This document shows, in pieces, positions 1-5,726 of a DNA stretch of 5,726 nt. Each line of letters begins with the position of its first letter. Position 1 is the first letter of the stretch. The position numbers and the translations under genes are program-made. This DNA comes from Desulfofustis sp. (lineage in GTDB: Bacteria > Desulfobacterota > Desulfobulbia > Desulfobulbales > Desulfocapsaceae). Location: assembly GCA_029287755.1 (NCBI GenBank), contig JARFQM010000213.1:1-5726 (forward strand). The letters run 5' to 3'. The notes under the pieces were generated by a model. The model saw only the letters and a program-made list of their open reading frames with translations. It was not told where the DNA came from and did not search any database.

Positions 1-429
1 GTCTACAACAGCCTGCGGCCCGGCCTTCAGATATGGTCGCAGAATGTTGCGACGATGCAGCCGGAGGGAGTCGGTATGGCTTGCGGGACATGCCCGGTCT
101 GCAGTGAAGCGCCGGCGCTGGCGATCCTCGATGACGAGGGGGCGCGAATGCTGAATTGCCACTTCTGCTGGCACCAGTGGCGAGTGACAAGAGGATGCTG
201 CCCGCTTTGCAATAATCGGGACCCGGACCTGCTTGGCTACTTTTACAGCGAGGAAGAACCAGAGTACCGGGTAGAGCTGTGCGAAAGCTGCAGAACTTAT
301 CTCAAGCAGGTCGACTCGCGTGAAGCGGGGCGTCCGCTTTACCCACCGCTGGAGCATATCGTGACGCTGCACCTGGATTTGGCAATTCAGAAGGAAGGAT
401 ATACGTCATCCTCTGATGTCCCGTTTTAG
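1..429 (+). CDS. fdhE: Formate dehydrogenase accessory protein FdhE, C-terminal half (partial at 5' edge)
   Basis: The frame is open from base 1, so the gene starts outside the window and 142 residues are visible; family members are about 300 residues long. Four CxxC pairs stand at visible residues 31/34, 53/56, 67/70 and 94/97. This is the rubredoxin-like metal-binding arrangement of FdhE. Family landmarks around them are CPVC...P, a CxxCxHxW segment, CCPLCNN and ESCRTYLKQVD, followed by a TLHLDL stretch near the C-terminus. FdhE is a cytoplasmic maturation factor that binds iron and contacts the catalytic subunit of respiratory formate dehydrogenases before export. An internal ATG at 55 lacks a convincing Shine-Dalgarno, and the upstream codons read as plausible protein, so 55 is not taken as the start. 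The formate dehydrogenase operon probably lies to the left of the window; that is inference. Confidence 0.9.
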   Translation, partial: VYNSLRPGLQIWSQNVATMQPEGVGMACGTCPVCSEAPALAILDDEGARMLNCHFCWHQWRVTRGCCPLCNNRDPDLLGYFYSEEEPEYRVELCESCRTYLKQVDSREAGRPLYPPLEHIVTLHLDLAIQKEGYTSSSDVPF

Positions 430-563
430 CCCATGAAGTGCCTGTCAGCACGACCCCTGATATGTTCATTTCTCCATGAATCCGTAATGTCCTGGAATAG
501 AATAAAAAACAGGTTCCCTTTTAGAAGCTTATTTTTAAACTTACCGGAGGCGAATCATCCAGG

Positions 564-1895
564 TTATTTTATAGCATCTCGAATGGAGTTACCTACACCT
601 GGACTGAGAATCGTAACCTCACGCTGTGGGAAGGGTATTTCAATATCGTTGTCGCGCAGCGCCTGCCAGATCATAAGCAGCAGATCGGCTCCTACCCTAT
701 TGGCCCCGTCATCGATTCCCTCCATCCAGAACTCGACGAGAATATCGATACCGGAATCGCCAAATCCGCTGATTTCAACATCGGCACGCTCCTCTATCGG
801 TGTATCGGGTCCGTCTATGACCTGAGGGTGGGAACGGACCACCTTTTTAACTATATCGAGCATGAGCGGTATGTCCGTTTTGTAGGCCACTTGAAAATCA
901 ATTGAATAACGCTGTTTTTTGTTGTTGTGCGTCCAGTTGACAAAACGGGTTGTGATGAACTGCTCATTGGGAACCATAATGTCCTTACCGGAGTAAGTTT
1001 CAAGCAGGGTCGAACGTATGTTCATTTTGACGATTGTGCCAGATTGTCCATCATCGAGCTCGATGTAGTCGCCGATCTTCAATGAACCGTCTAGAAATAT
1101 GATTATGCCGGAAATGAAGTTGGAGGCAATCGCCTGCAGGCCGAATCCGAGACCGACACCAAGTGCTCCGCCGAACACCGTCAGGGCGGTCAGGTCTATT
1201 CCCATGATCAGCAGAAGCAGAATAAAGATGAAGGTGAGGAGGGAAATCTGAAAAAGCTGGGCGAATACCTCTCGGGTGCCGATATCCAGCCGTTCCTGGC
1301 GTCTGATCATCTGCTGGCCGGTCCTGTTGGACAGACGTCCCAGCCAGAAGAGAATGGACCCAAACACAACCGCTCGTGCCAGACCATAGGCGGACACCCT
1401 GATATTGCCGAGCTCAAGATCGAGGGTGTCCAGGTAGAGGGTGACATCGTCCAACCAGCCGAATACCTGTAAAACTAATATTGGTACGATAAACCATTTA
1501 AAGATGAACTCGAGGTAAGGATTGGTGACGAAGCGGTGAATCACTGAATAGAATAGGAACACAACGGCAAGGCTCTCCCCCAGACGAACCAGCCAGCTTT
1601 GCTGAAATGCCATCTCGCTGAGCTCGATGGAGATGCCCATAAAAAGAATAATCAGGAGAGGGGTCAGAAAATAGCCGACACGATTAACCAGTTTTTTCAG
1701 GGGTAGCCAGGGGCCCGATTCCGGCGGCTCAGAAAGTACTGGAAGGAACTTCTTCAAAATTGCGGCGAGTGCAAAGGCGACCGCAATTGACACTACAATC
1801 AATCCCAGCTGAGCATAGAGTTGCGGGCTGCTTGCCCATGAGATCAACAGGGCGAACAGCTGGTCAAGTTTTTCTGTCCATTCTGAGATATCCAT
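564..1895 (-). CDS. MscS-family mechanosensitive ion channel, 443 aa
   Basis: Inner-membrane channel that opens under membrane tension and releases solutes during hypo-osmotic shock. The first half is hydrophobic, with likely membrane segments near residues 27-50, 72-92, 106-121, 132-148, 168-187 and 212-232. Then comes the Gly/Ala-rich pore helix of MscS (about 236-268), containing FGGALGVGLGFGLQAIASNF. The conserved beta domain follows: SLKIGDYIEL, a GTI segment, a TYSGKDIMVPNEQF stretch (300-313) and FVNWTHN. After it is a cytoplasmic alpha/beta cage domain ending in a conserved IPFPQREV motif (420-427). The length exceeds the 286-residue E. coli MscS and matches members with extra N-terminal helices; the exact subfamily cannot be set by eye. 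The start is chosen because GGAGGTGA lies nine bases upstream. It converges with fdhE, leaving 134 bp between the stops. No partner gene is adjacent, so it is probably monocistronic. Confidence 0.93.
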   Translation of the reverse strand: MDISEWTEKLDQLFALLISWASSPQLYAQLGLIVVSIAVAFALAAILKKFLPVLSEPPESGPWLPLKKLVNRVGYFLTPLLIILFMGISIELSEMAFQQSWLVRLGESLAVVFLFYSVIHRFVTNPYLEFIFKWFIVPILVLQVFGWLDDVTLYLDTLDLELGNIRVSAYGLARAVVFGSILFWLGRLSNRTGQQMIRRQERLDIGTREVFAQLFQISLLTFIFILLLLIMGIDLTALTVFGGALGVGLGFGLQAIASNFISGIIIFLDGSLKIGDYIELDDGQSGTIVKMNIRSTLLETYSGKDIMVPNEQFITTRFVNWTHNNKKQRYSIDFQVAYKTDIPLMLDIVKKVVRSHPQVIDGPDTPIEERADVEISGFGDSGIDILVEFWMEGIDDGANRVGADLLLMIWQALRDNDIEIPFPQREVTILSPGVGNSIRDAIK

Positions 1896-1904
1896 TATTT
1901 TGGC

Positions 1905-1912
1905 TCACCTCC
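1905..1912 (-). promoter_or_regulatory. Strong ribosome binding site of the MscS-family gene
   Basis: On the - strand this reads GGAGGTGA, nearly the full anti-Shine-Dalgarno complement. It sits nine bases before the ATG at 1895 and fixes the start of the channel gene. It is the strongest Shine-Dalgarno seen in the window. Confidence 0.85.
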
Positions 1913-2054
1913 AATCGAGTGTGCTTGGGTATTGCTGCGTCTAAGCGTATGATTCTATGGAGCCACAGCAGGCTTGAAACGTGCAGGATCTTATCATATT
2001 AGTGTATTCATGGTCCTCACCCTACTGCACCTGCAGCGGGGCACCTCTAAGCTG

Positions 2055-2225
2055 TTAGTCCGGATAGTCCCTTCCTGCATAAGGTGAATACACAGGTTCA
2101 TCGGCGAAGAGGTCTGGTGTGACTTCAACATCGTACGGTGAGGCATAGGTTACGCTTGAACCAATAAGAAGACTTTATGCCCAAAGTAAGGAAGCAACAC
2201 TAAATCTTTTTATCACATCAATCAT
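2055..2225 (-). pseudogene. Remnant of a DUF3604-type secreted protein: signal peptide and start of mature part, with in-frame stop
   Basis: Translation from the ATG at 2225 gives MIDVIKRFSVASLLWA, then a TAA stop (2175-2177). The same frame continues SLLIGSSVTYASPYDVEV and ends ...EPVYSPYAGRDYPD before a second TAA at 2055-2057. Without the first stop this is a textbook Sec signal peptide: a Lys-Arg n-region, a Leu-rich core, and probable cleavage after SSVTYA. It is followed by an acidic, Tyr/Pro-rich stretch. The end resembles the N-terminal segment of DUF3604 proteins, where a sequence like this directly precedes the conserved GDTHLHT core. That core and about 600 further residues are absent here. 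A GTG at 2214-2216 could also have been the start; neither start has a good Shine-Dalgarno. The reading frame and stops are seen directly. The family assignment rests on remembered similarity over about 12 residues. It could instead be a small secreted protein of its own with a nonsense mutation. Confidence 0.6.
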
Positions 2226-2364
2226 TTGATCGCCCAATAGTTGGAGTGAATATGAATAAATCGTAGTGGCAGAAATAATGTAGTTTGGTGCACGACTATG
2301 CGAAATAAGGGATTCGAGTTGTTAGGAACCATACAGCAATAAATACGATGTCGAAAGATCATAT

Positions 2365-2514
2365 TTACAGATTGTTGGGAACCGGCATGAAGTCCGGGAC
2401 GCCATCCAGATGGACCGGCCAGAAGGCCTTGGTCGGCGAGTACCAGCGGAAATAGGCGAAAAAGCCCTTTTCCGGGTTGGTCTGGAGCCAGCTCGCCCAC
2501 ACTGAAAAAGGATC
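2365..2514 (-). pseudogene. Remnant of a DUF1254/DUF1214-domain protein, C-terminal end
   Basis: About 49 codons in one frame end at a stop at 2365. Key segments are WLQTNPEKGFFAYFRWYSP, then TKAFW and GVPDFMPVPNNL. They resemble the conserved end of DUF1254/DUF1214 proteins, which have the pattern NWIQT-P-GKGWF---R-Y-P--AFFD--W--PD-E-V and are typically secreted. The preceding part of a normal gene, over 400 residues, is missing. The frame stays open upstream to 2796 but loses any likeness and runs into the 3' end of the ATPase gene, so no credible start exists. In the next frame, NNAATGS (about 2517-2537) recalls the NADGS that precedes this block in intact proteins; that would imply a frameshift plus a small deletion near 2515. 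The DUF3604-like remnant lies 139 bp downstream in the same direction. Members of these two families are, to my knowledge, often neighbours, which supports both calls. A short unrelated gene is the alternative. Confidence 0.55.
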
Positions 2515-2731
2515 CGGTCGCGGCATTATTGGCGCCGCTGTTTCTGAAGTCGACCAACTAAATGACTGAACCAGAGGAATTGCCAAATATCCACCTCCAT
2601 AAAATCCTGCTGCGATAATGGCCACTCGCTGCAGAAGTGCCGCGAGCAAATCCCCAACCAGCCCGGTAGAAAGGCAAGAGAAAAATACAGCTTCCTGACA
2701 TTGAGCGTGGCGATTGTTTATCACAGCTGAG

Positions 2732-3781
2732 CTAAGGCAGGGAGATATAGTTGTTTTTGGTTGCCTTGACGACCTCGTCATCCCTGAAATACTCAACTAT
2801 ATCGGCCGGCAAATGAGCCAGGTCAAAGTCAGAGCCCTGTGGATCTGTGGAGCAGAAGACCACACTTTCGGCTCGTCTTCTCGAGCCGGAATTGAGGAGT
2901 TCAAGGATGAGGATCCAGATTACCGATTTCTCGATTCTTGTCACCCTCGGGAAATGCTTTTTTACTAAAATACAGGCGAGCAGTTTGTACTCCCGAGCGG
3001 GATCTCCATCACTGATGGTAAAGTCTATGGGGGGGATGCACAGCAGAAGATCGATCCGGTCAATGAAATCTCTGGCTTTGGGTATCTCAGACGCTTGTAA
3101 TTCCGCTTTCACCTTGCGACGCCACTTCTCCGCAAACTCAGTATAGGTGACCTCTTGATCCGTCTTGCCCACTACATTCTGAATGCTTGGCGACGACAAC
3201 AGAGCAGAGGCGGCGAAAAACAGCACTGCTCGACCTAAATGGTGGCGCTCTTGCCCGATATGGAAAACCCCATCCCAGAGCGGTGCGAGAAGAGTGGCAA
3301 AGATATACTCCCCGGCCACCTTGCCATCGACTACATCGAGCAGCACGAAGGGCAGTTTGCCTTCGAGATTAAGCGACTGTATCCGCTGAAATATGGAAAA
3401 AAGGTCGTCAATCTTCCGAAAAGAGGCGACATAATACTCGAGGAATTCGGTATCCCCGGAAATTTGTTTGGATAACTCCTTCACCAGAAAAGATTTGCCA
3501 CTTCCGGGATTAGCTGCCAGCAGCAGGTTAAGCGGCCGAGACGGCTTCTCACGGCCAACATAGGTGGTGACCGTACGTTCCAGGGCGCTCAATTCTTTTT
3601 TGAATCCTTCAGTGCAGGTGACATAACGACCAATCGTGCCACCCGGTGTGAGCTGCTCATCAGCCAGAGTGGCTGAGTCCGCAGCCTCGAGGCCATCGCT
3701 TTGCTGCTCAAGCCAGATTTCTCTCAGGCGCTGCAACAACCACTCGTTCTCTCGTTGCACCAGAATGAGCGCTGGGTCCAT
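2732..3781 (-). CDS. AAA+ family ATPase of unknown role, 349 aa
   Basis: Single P-loop NTPase, probably cytoplasmic; no signal peptide or membrane helix is evident. After a polar N-terminal part (1-82) comes a Walker A motif, ANPGSGKS, at 90-97. A Walker B-like FVLLDVVDG follows at 145-153, with D149 present but valine at 150 where the glutamate is expected. A sensor-1-like strand is AVLFFAASALLSS (185-197). A DFIDRID segment (238-244) has R242 as a possible arginine finger. A C-terminal helical lid contains GSRRRAESVV (299-308), which may supply the sensor-2 arginine. Walker A is certain; the others are placed by pattern and order. I do not recognise the specific family; similar single AAA+ modules occur in defence or signalling loci, but nothing here shows that. 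The start is supported by GGAG seven bases upstream. The ferredoxin gene ends 73 bp upstream on the same strand, so co-transcription is possible. Confidence 0.8.
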   Translation of the reverse strand: MDPALILVQRENEWLLQRLREIWLEQQSDGLEAADSATLADEQLTPGGTIGRYVTCTEGFKKELSALERTVTTYVGREKPSRPLNLLLAANPGSGKSFLVKELSKQISGDTEFLEYYVASFRKIDDLFSIFQRIQSLNLEGKLPFVLLDVVDGKVAGEYIFATLLAPLWDGVFHIGQERHHLGRAVLFFAASALLSSPSIQNVVGKTDQEVTYTEFAEKWRRKVKAELQASEIPKARDFIDRIDLLLCIPPIDFTISDGDPAREYKLLACILVKKHFPRVTRIEKSVIWILILELLNSGSRRRAESVVFCSTDPQGSDFDLAHLPADIVEYFRDDEVVKATKNNYISLP

Positions 3782-3788
3782 GGGGCAT

Positions 3789-3792
3789 CTCC
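3789..3792 (-). promoter_or_regulatory. Ribosome binding site of the AAA+ ATPase gene
   Basis: On the - strand the sequence reads TTGGAGATGCCCC before the ATG. GGAG is seven bases from the start codon, a good spacing, and supports translation from 3781. Confidence 0.6.
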
Positions 3793-3854
3793 AATTCAGT
3801 CAAAGAGAAATGAGTACAATATTAGATTAACCACTTTGGTCTGTTGCTCTTGAA

Positions 3855-4535
3855 CTATTTTAAAAACGCCAGCGAATTTTTCGGACAGTTATTGACACAA
3901 TTGAAACAGCGCAGACATTCAATAGAGGGCACAGGTGAGGTTCCAGTTTCAATTTTATAATCTCCTGGATAGGTATCAACCGGGCAAACTTTTCTGCACA
4001 GCCCGCATTCGACACAGGAATCATCAACGGTCAGCAAATAAGTGTTTTTGCTTGCCACTCCCTGGAGAGAACCCATAGGACAGAGAATGCACCAGACCCT
4101 TGCTTTGAAGTAGATTCCCAGGCCGATAGCGATGCCCATGGAGACTACCCACATGGTTCTGAACACATTACCGGTGGCTTCCGCGTCTCCCCAGGCTGCC
4201 CAGAGACGAGAAGACATGAAACCCATCATGATTACGAAAACAAACCAACGGAACCAGGAGGTCTTGTAAATTGGGGGAATAGGACGCTGAAAGCTTATCT
4301 TGGTCAGCACCCGCTCATGAAAGGCACCCATTGGGCAGAGCCAGCCACAGTAAAATCTTCCCCTCTGGCTGGAGAGGATCATAAATAGCGTAATCATGCC
4401 GACGACCGTAAAACCGATTTTGGGGTAAAAGTATCCCCCAATGATGACGAAAGGCAGCAGCAAAGCCATGCTGATCTGAATCGGCTTACGACAGCAGATC
4501 TCCTGAAATTTTGATTTTCTATTTTTTTTATTCAT
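3855..4535 (-). CDS. NapH/CcoG-like membrane-bound 4Fe-4S polyferredoxin, 226 aa
   Basis: Membrane electron-transfer protein of the NapH/NosR-C-terminal type. These proteins pass electrons from the quinone pool or another donor towards a redox enzyme, or assist metal-centre assembly. Likely membrane segments lie at about 20-52, 94-116 and 126-144. Two short Cys motifs flank the membrane core, CGWLCPMGAFHE (63-74) and CILCPMGSLQG (149-159), the repeated CxxxCP/CxxCP signature of this group. Two 4Fe-4S ferredoxin motifs follow: C174/C177/C180/C184 and C207/C210/C213/C217, the latter reading CLRCFNCVNNCP. At 226 residues it is shorter than typical NapH (about 280). The ATG at 4535 is the only possible start, because an in-frame TGA lies 12 bases before it. 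No clear Shine-Dalgarno is visible. The start region is A-rich. No nap, nos or cytochrome oxidase genes are nearby, so the electron partner is unknown and no symbol is given. Confidence 0.9.
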   Translation of the reverse strand: MNKKNRKSKFQEICCRKPIQISMALLLPFVIIGGYFYPKIGFTVVGMITLFMILSSQRGRFYCGWLCPMGAFHERVLTKISFQRPIPPIYKTSWFRWFVFVIMMGFMSSRLWAAWGDAEATGNVFRTMWVVSMGIAIGLGIYFKARVWCILCPMGSLQGVASKNTYLLTVDDSCVECGLCRKVCPVDTYPGDYKIETGTSPVPSIECLRCFNCVNNCPKNSLAFLK

Positions 4536-4750
4536 TGCAAATGGTCAATGTGAGGCCTTAATCTTTTCTTGGTTGTCCTTCCTACAGCCCTGTCTGAGGA
4601 GGAATCCCAGCTATTTTAGCACCCGCACTATACTGGCTGGTTTAGTTGGAGTAAATAGTCTGACAGTGATCAAAGCGAAAATAATTATGGAGCAAAAGAT
4701 GGCAGGGGGAAAGGTGTATCAAAGGAGCCATTTGTTTGATATTTAAAGGT

Positions 4751-5726
4751 TTAAAGCAATGGTGAGGCCAATCGAGCAATCCGCGCTGCTACTTTTTTGG
4801 GCAATCCGAGCTTAGCAAAATAGTCGGGCTCAACCAGAATACTATGCTCGAAATCGGTTTCCAGGACACGGCTCACCTCTTCAACGAACCTCGCGTCAGC
4901 GATCAGGGCGGTCGCCTCGAAATTCAGATAGAGTGAACGGTTGTCCAGATTGACGGTGCCGATTCCGGCCAGCCAGTCGTCGGCTATAAGCACTTTCTGA
5001 TGCAGAAATTTTTCCTGGTAACGGTATATTTTGACCCCGAATTTTTTCATATCCTCATAGTAGGTCAATGAAGCCAGCTCAACGAAGTAGTGATCCGCCT
5101 TGCCAGGAATAAGGATACGGACATCGACGCCGCGCAGCGAGGCGCTCTGCAGGGCACGGACCATGATATCATCAGGCACAAAATATGGACTGGTGATCCA
5201 CAACCGATGCTTGGCGTTATGAACAATGGCTGAAAACAGCACACTGCAGTCAAAAAAGCTATCGGCCGGCCCAGTCTTTAAAATGGCAGCAGAGTAGTTC
5301 TGCTCATCATAGCGGAAGACAGTGCTGCTGAATTCAGGGATCTCACGGGTGGCCCAGAACCAGTCTTTCAAAAAAGCGAGCTGTATCTGCTGGACCGCCG
5401 GGCCGTAGATTCTTAGGTGGGTGTCTCTGAAGTCCAGATATTCATCGGCAAGGTTATGACCGCCTATAAAGCCTATGTTCCCATCAACTATCAGAAGCTT
5501 TCTGTGATTGCGAAAATTAATCTGGAATCGGTTTAGACGTCCCTGGGTTGTTTTGAACCCCGAAACCTGGATTGATGCAGCTTTCAATTCGCCTAGATAC
5601 GAAAGGGGCAGCTTCAGGCAGCCGATTTCATCAAAGAGGAAAAAGACCCGGATTCCCTGATTGGCCTTGCGTATCAGAAGCTCTTTCAGGCGCTGGCTGA
5701 CGGTCCCGTCCTTGACGATATAGAAC
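4751..5726 (-). CDS. cls: Cardiolipin synthase / phospholipase D family protein, C-terminal part (partial at 5' end)
   Basis: The - strand frame is open to the right edge, so the gene begins outside the window; 324 residues are visible. The TTG at 5585-5587 is an internal Leu codon, not a start: upstream codons give good family sequence, including ELLIRKANQGIRVFFLFDEIG. Both HKD catalytic motifs are complete. The first is HRKLLIVD at visible residues 74-81, followed by IGGHN. The second is HQKVLIAD at 242-249, followed by GIGTVNLDNRS. Between them lies ITSPYFVPDD, and the protein ends in RLASPLL, a usual bacterial cardiolipin synthase terminus. Enzymes of this type join two phosphatidylglycerol molecules into cardiolipin and release glycerol at the inner membrane, through a phospho-histidine intermediate. 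The unseen N-terminus should carry two membrane helices. Which Cls paralogue it is cannot be told from this part; a different PLD-family transferase is less likely. Confidence 0.92.
   Translation of the reverse strand, partial: FYIVKDGTVSQRLKELLIRKANQGIRVFFLFDEIGCLKLPLSYLGELKAASIQVSGFKTTQGRLNRFQINFRNHRKLLIVDGNIGFIGGHNLADEYLDFRDTHLRIYGPAVQQIQLAFLKDWFWATREIPEFSSTVFRYDEQNYSAAILKTGPADSFFDCSVLFSAIVHNAKHRLWITSPYFVPDDIMVRALQSASLRGVDVRILIPGKADHYFVELASLTYYEDMKKFGVKIYRYQEKFLHQKVLIADDWLAGIGTVNLDNRSLYLNFEATALIADARFVEEVSRVLETDFEHSILVEPDYFAKLGLPKKVAARIARLASPLL

Larger units (their letters stand above)
1913..2731. other. Region of about 820 bp without an intact gene; gene remnants
   Basis: Neither strand carries a complete, recognisable gene here. 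The two recognisable pieces, at about 2365-2514 and 2055-2225, are listed separately and lie in the same - orientation. The rest (1913-2054, 2226-2364, 2515-2731) shows no family signature. A hydrophobic run in the - frame at about 2563-2661 (residues such as AIIAAGFYGGGYLAIPL) is continuous with the DUF1254-like piece, but it lacks a credible start and may be chance. Any promoter of the MscS-family gene must lie near 1913-2010; no convincing -35/-10 pair is visible. A 9-bp inverted repeat (GTGTATTCA at 2002-2010, TGAATACAC at 2085-2093) brackets the end of the DUF3604-like remnant. Its meaning is unclear. Confidence 0.6.

Noticed and set aside
438..451. GTGC-CTGTCA-GCAC hairpin just after the fdhE stop
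   Set aside because: The stem is only four base pairs and no T-tract follows; such hairpins are common by chance.
433..825. Open + frame of 130 codons opposite the end of the MscS-family gene
   Set aside because: It lies antisense to the conserved C-terminal domain of the channel, has Ser/Arg/Pro-rich composition typical of a shadow frame, and has no Shine-Dalgarno.
2002..2093. 9-bp inverted repeat as possible insertion-sequence ends
   Set aside because: The repeat does not extend, no target-site duplication or transposase is present, and the 92-bp span is too short for an autonomous element. It is mentioned only as a possible rearrangement scar.
2714..3475. Several + frames opposite the AAA+ ATPase gene
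   Set aside because: All overlap the ATPase coding region antisense, overlap one another, and show no domain likeness.
4717..4741. Hairpin TATCAAA / TTTGATA just downstream of the cardiolipin synthase stop, as a possible terminator
   Set aside because: The 7-bp stem is A/T-rich with an 11-base loop and no following T-run on the - strand, so it is too weak to call an intrinsic terminator.
4687..4746. Short + frame of 19 codons starting ATGGAGCAAAAG
   Set aside because: It has no Shine-Dalgarno and no recognisable product, and it is too short to support from sequence alone.
5585..5587. TTG as a start codon for the cardiolipin synthase
   Set aside because: The frame continues upstream with clear family sequence to the window edge, so the gene is cut by the window and not started here.

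Overview
The window reads as ordinary chromosome of a Gram-negative bacterium with anaerobic respiration. An anaerobe of the Desulfobacterota or a respiratory gammaproteobacterium would fit. The grounds are a formate dehydrogenase maturation factor (FdhE), a NapH-type membrane polyferredoxin, a two-HKD cardiolipin synthase and remnants of DUF1254/DUF3604 genes. The lineage is inference; there is no rRNA or tRNA to anchor it.

Layout, left to right. The C-terminal half of fdhE enters on the + strand from the left edge and ends at 429. All other genes lie on the - strand. An MscS-family mechanosensitive channel (564-1895) converges on fdhE and has a strong Shine-Dalgarno. From 1896 to 2731 there is no intact gene. 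This stretch holds two decayed pieces in the same orientation: a DUF1254/DUF1214-type C-terminus (about 2365-2514), and downstream of it the signal peptide and first mature residues of a DUF3604-type protein (2055-2225). The second piece is broken by a TAA in the leader and cut off just where the family's conserved metal-binding core should begin. Next are an unassigned AAA+ ATPase (2732-3781), the NapH-like ferredoxin (3855-4535), and the C-terminal 324 residues of a cardiolipin synthase (4751-5726) that runs off the right edge.

The genes do not form one pathway. FdhE and the polyferredoxin both belong to anaerobic electron transfer but are far apart and on opposite strands. The channel and the cardiolipin synthase both concern the inner membrane. 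The ATPase lies 73 bp behind the ferredoxin gene and may share its transcript, although it has its own ribosome binding site. No CRISPR array, intact mobile element, RNA gene or convincing intrinsic terminator was seen. The points most worth following are the decayed DUF1254/DUF3604 pair and the ATPase, whose Walker B glutamate appears to be valine.
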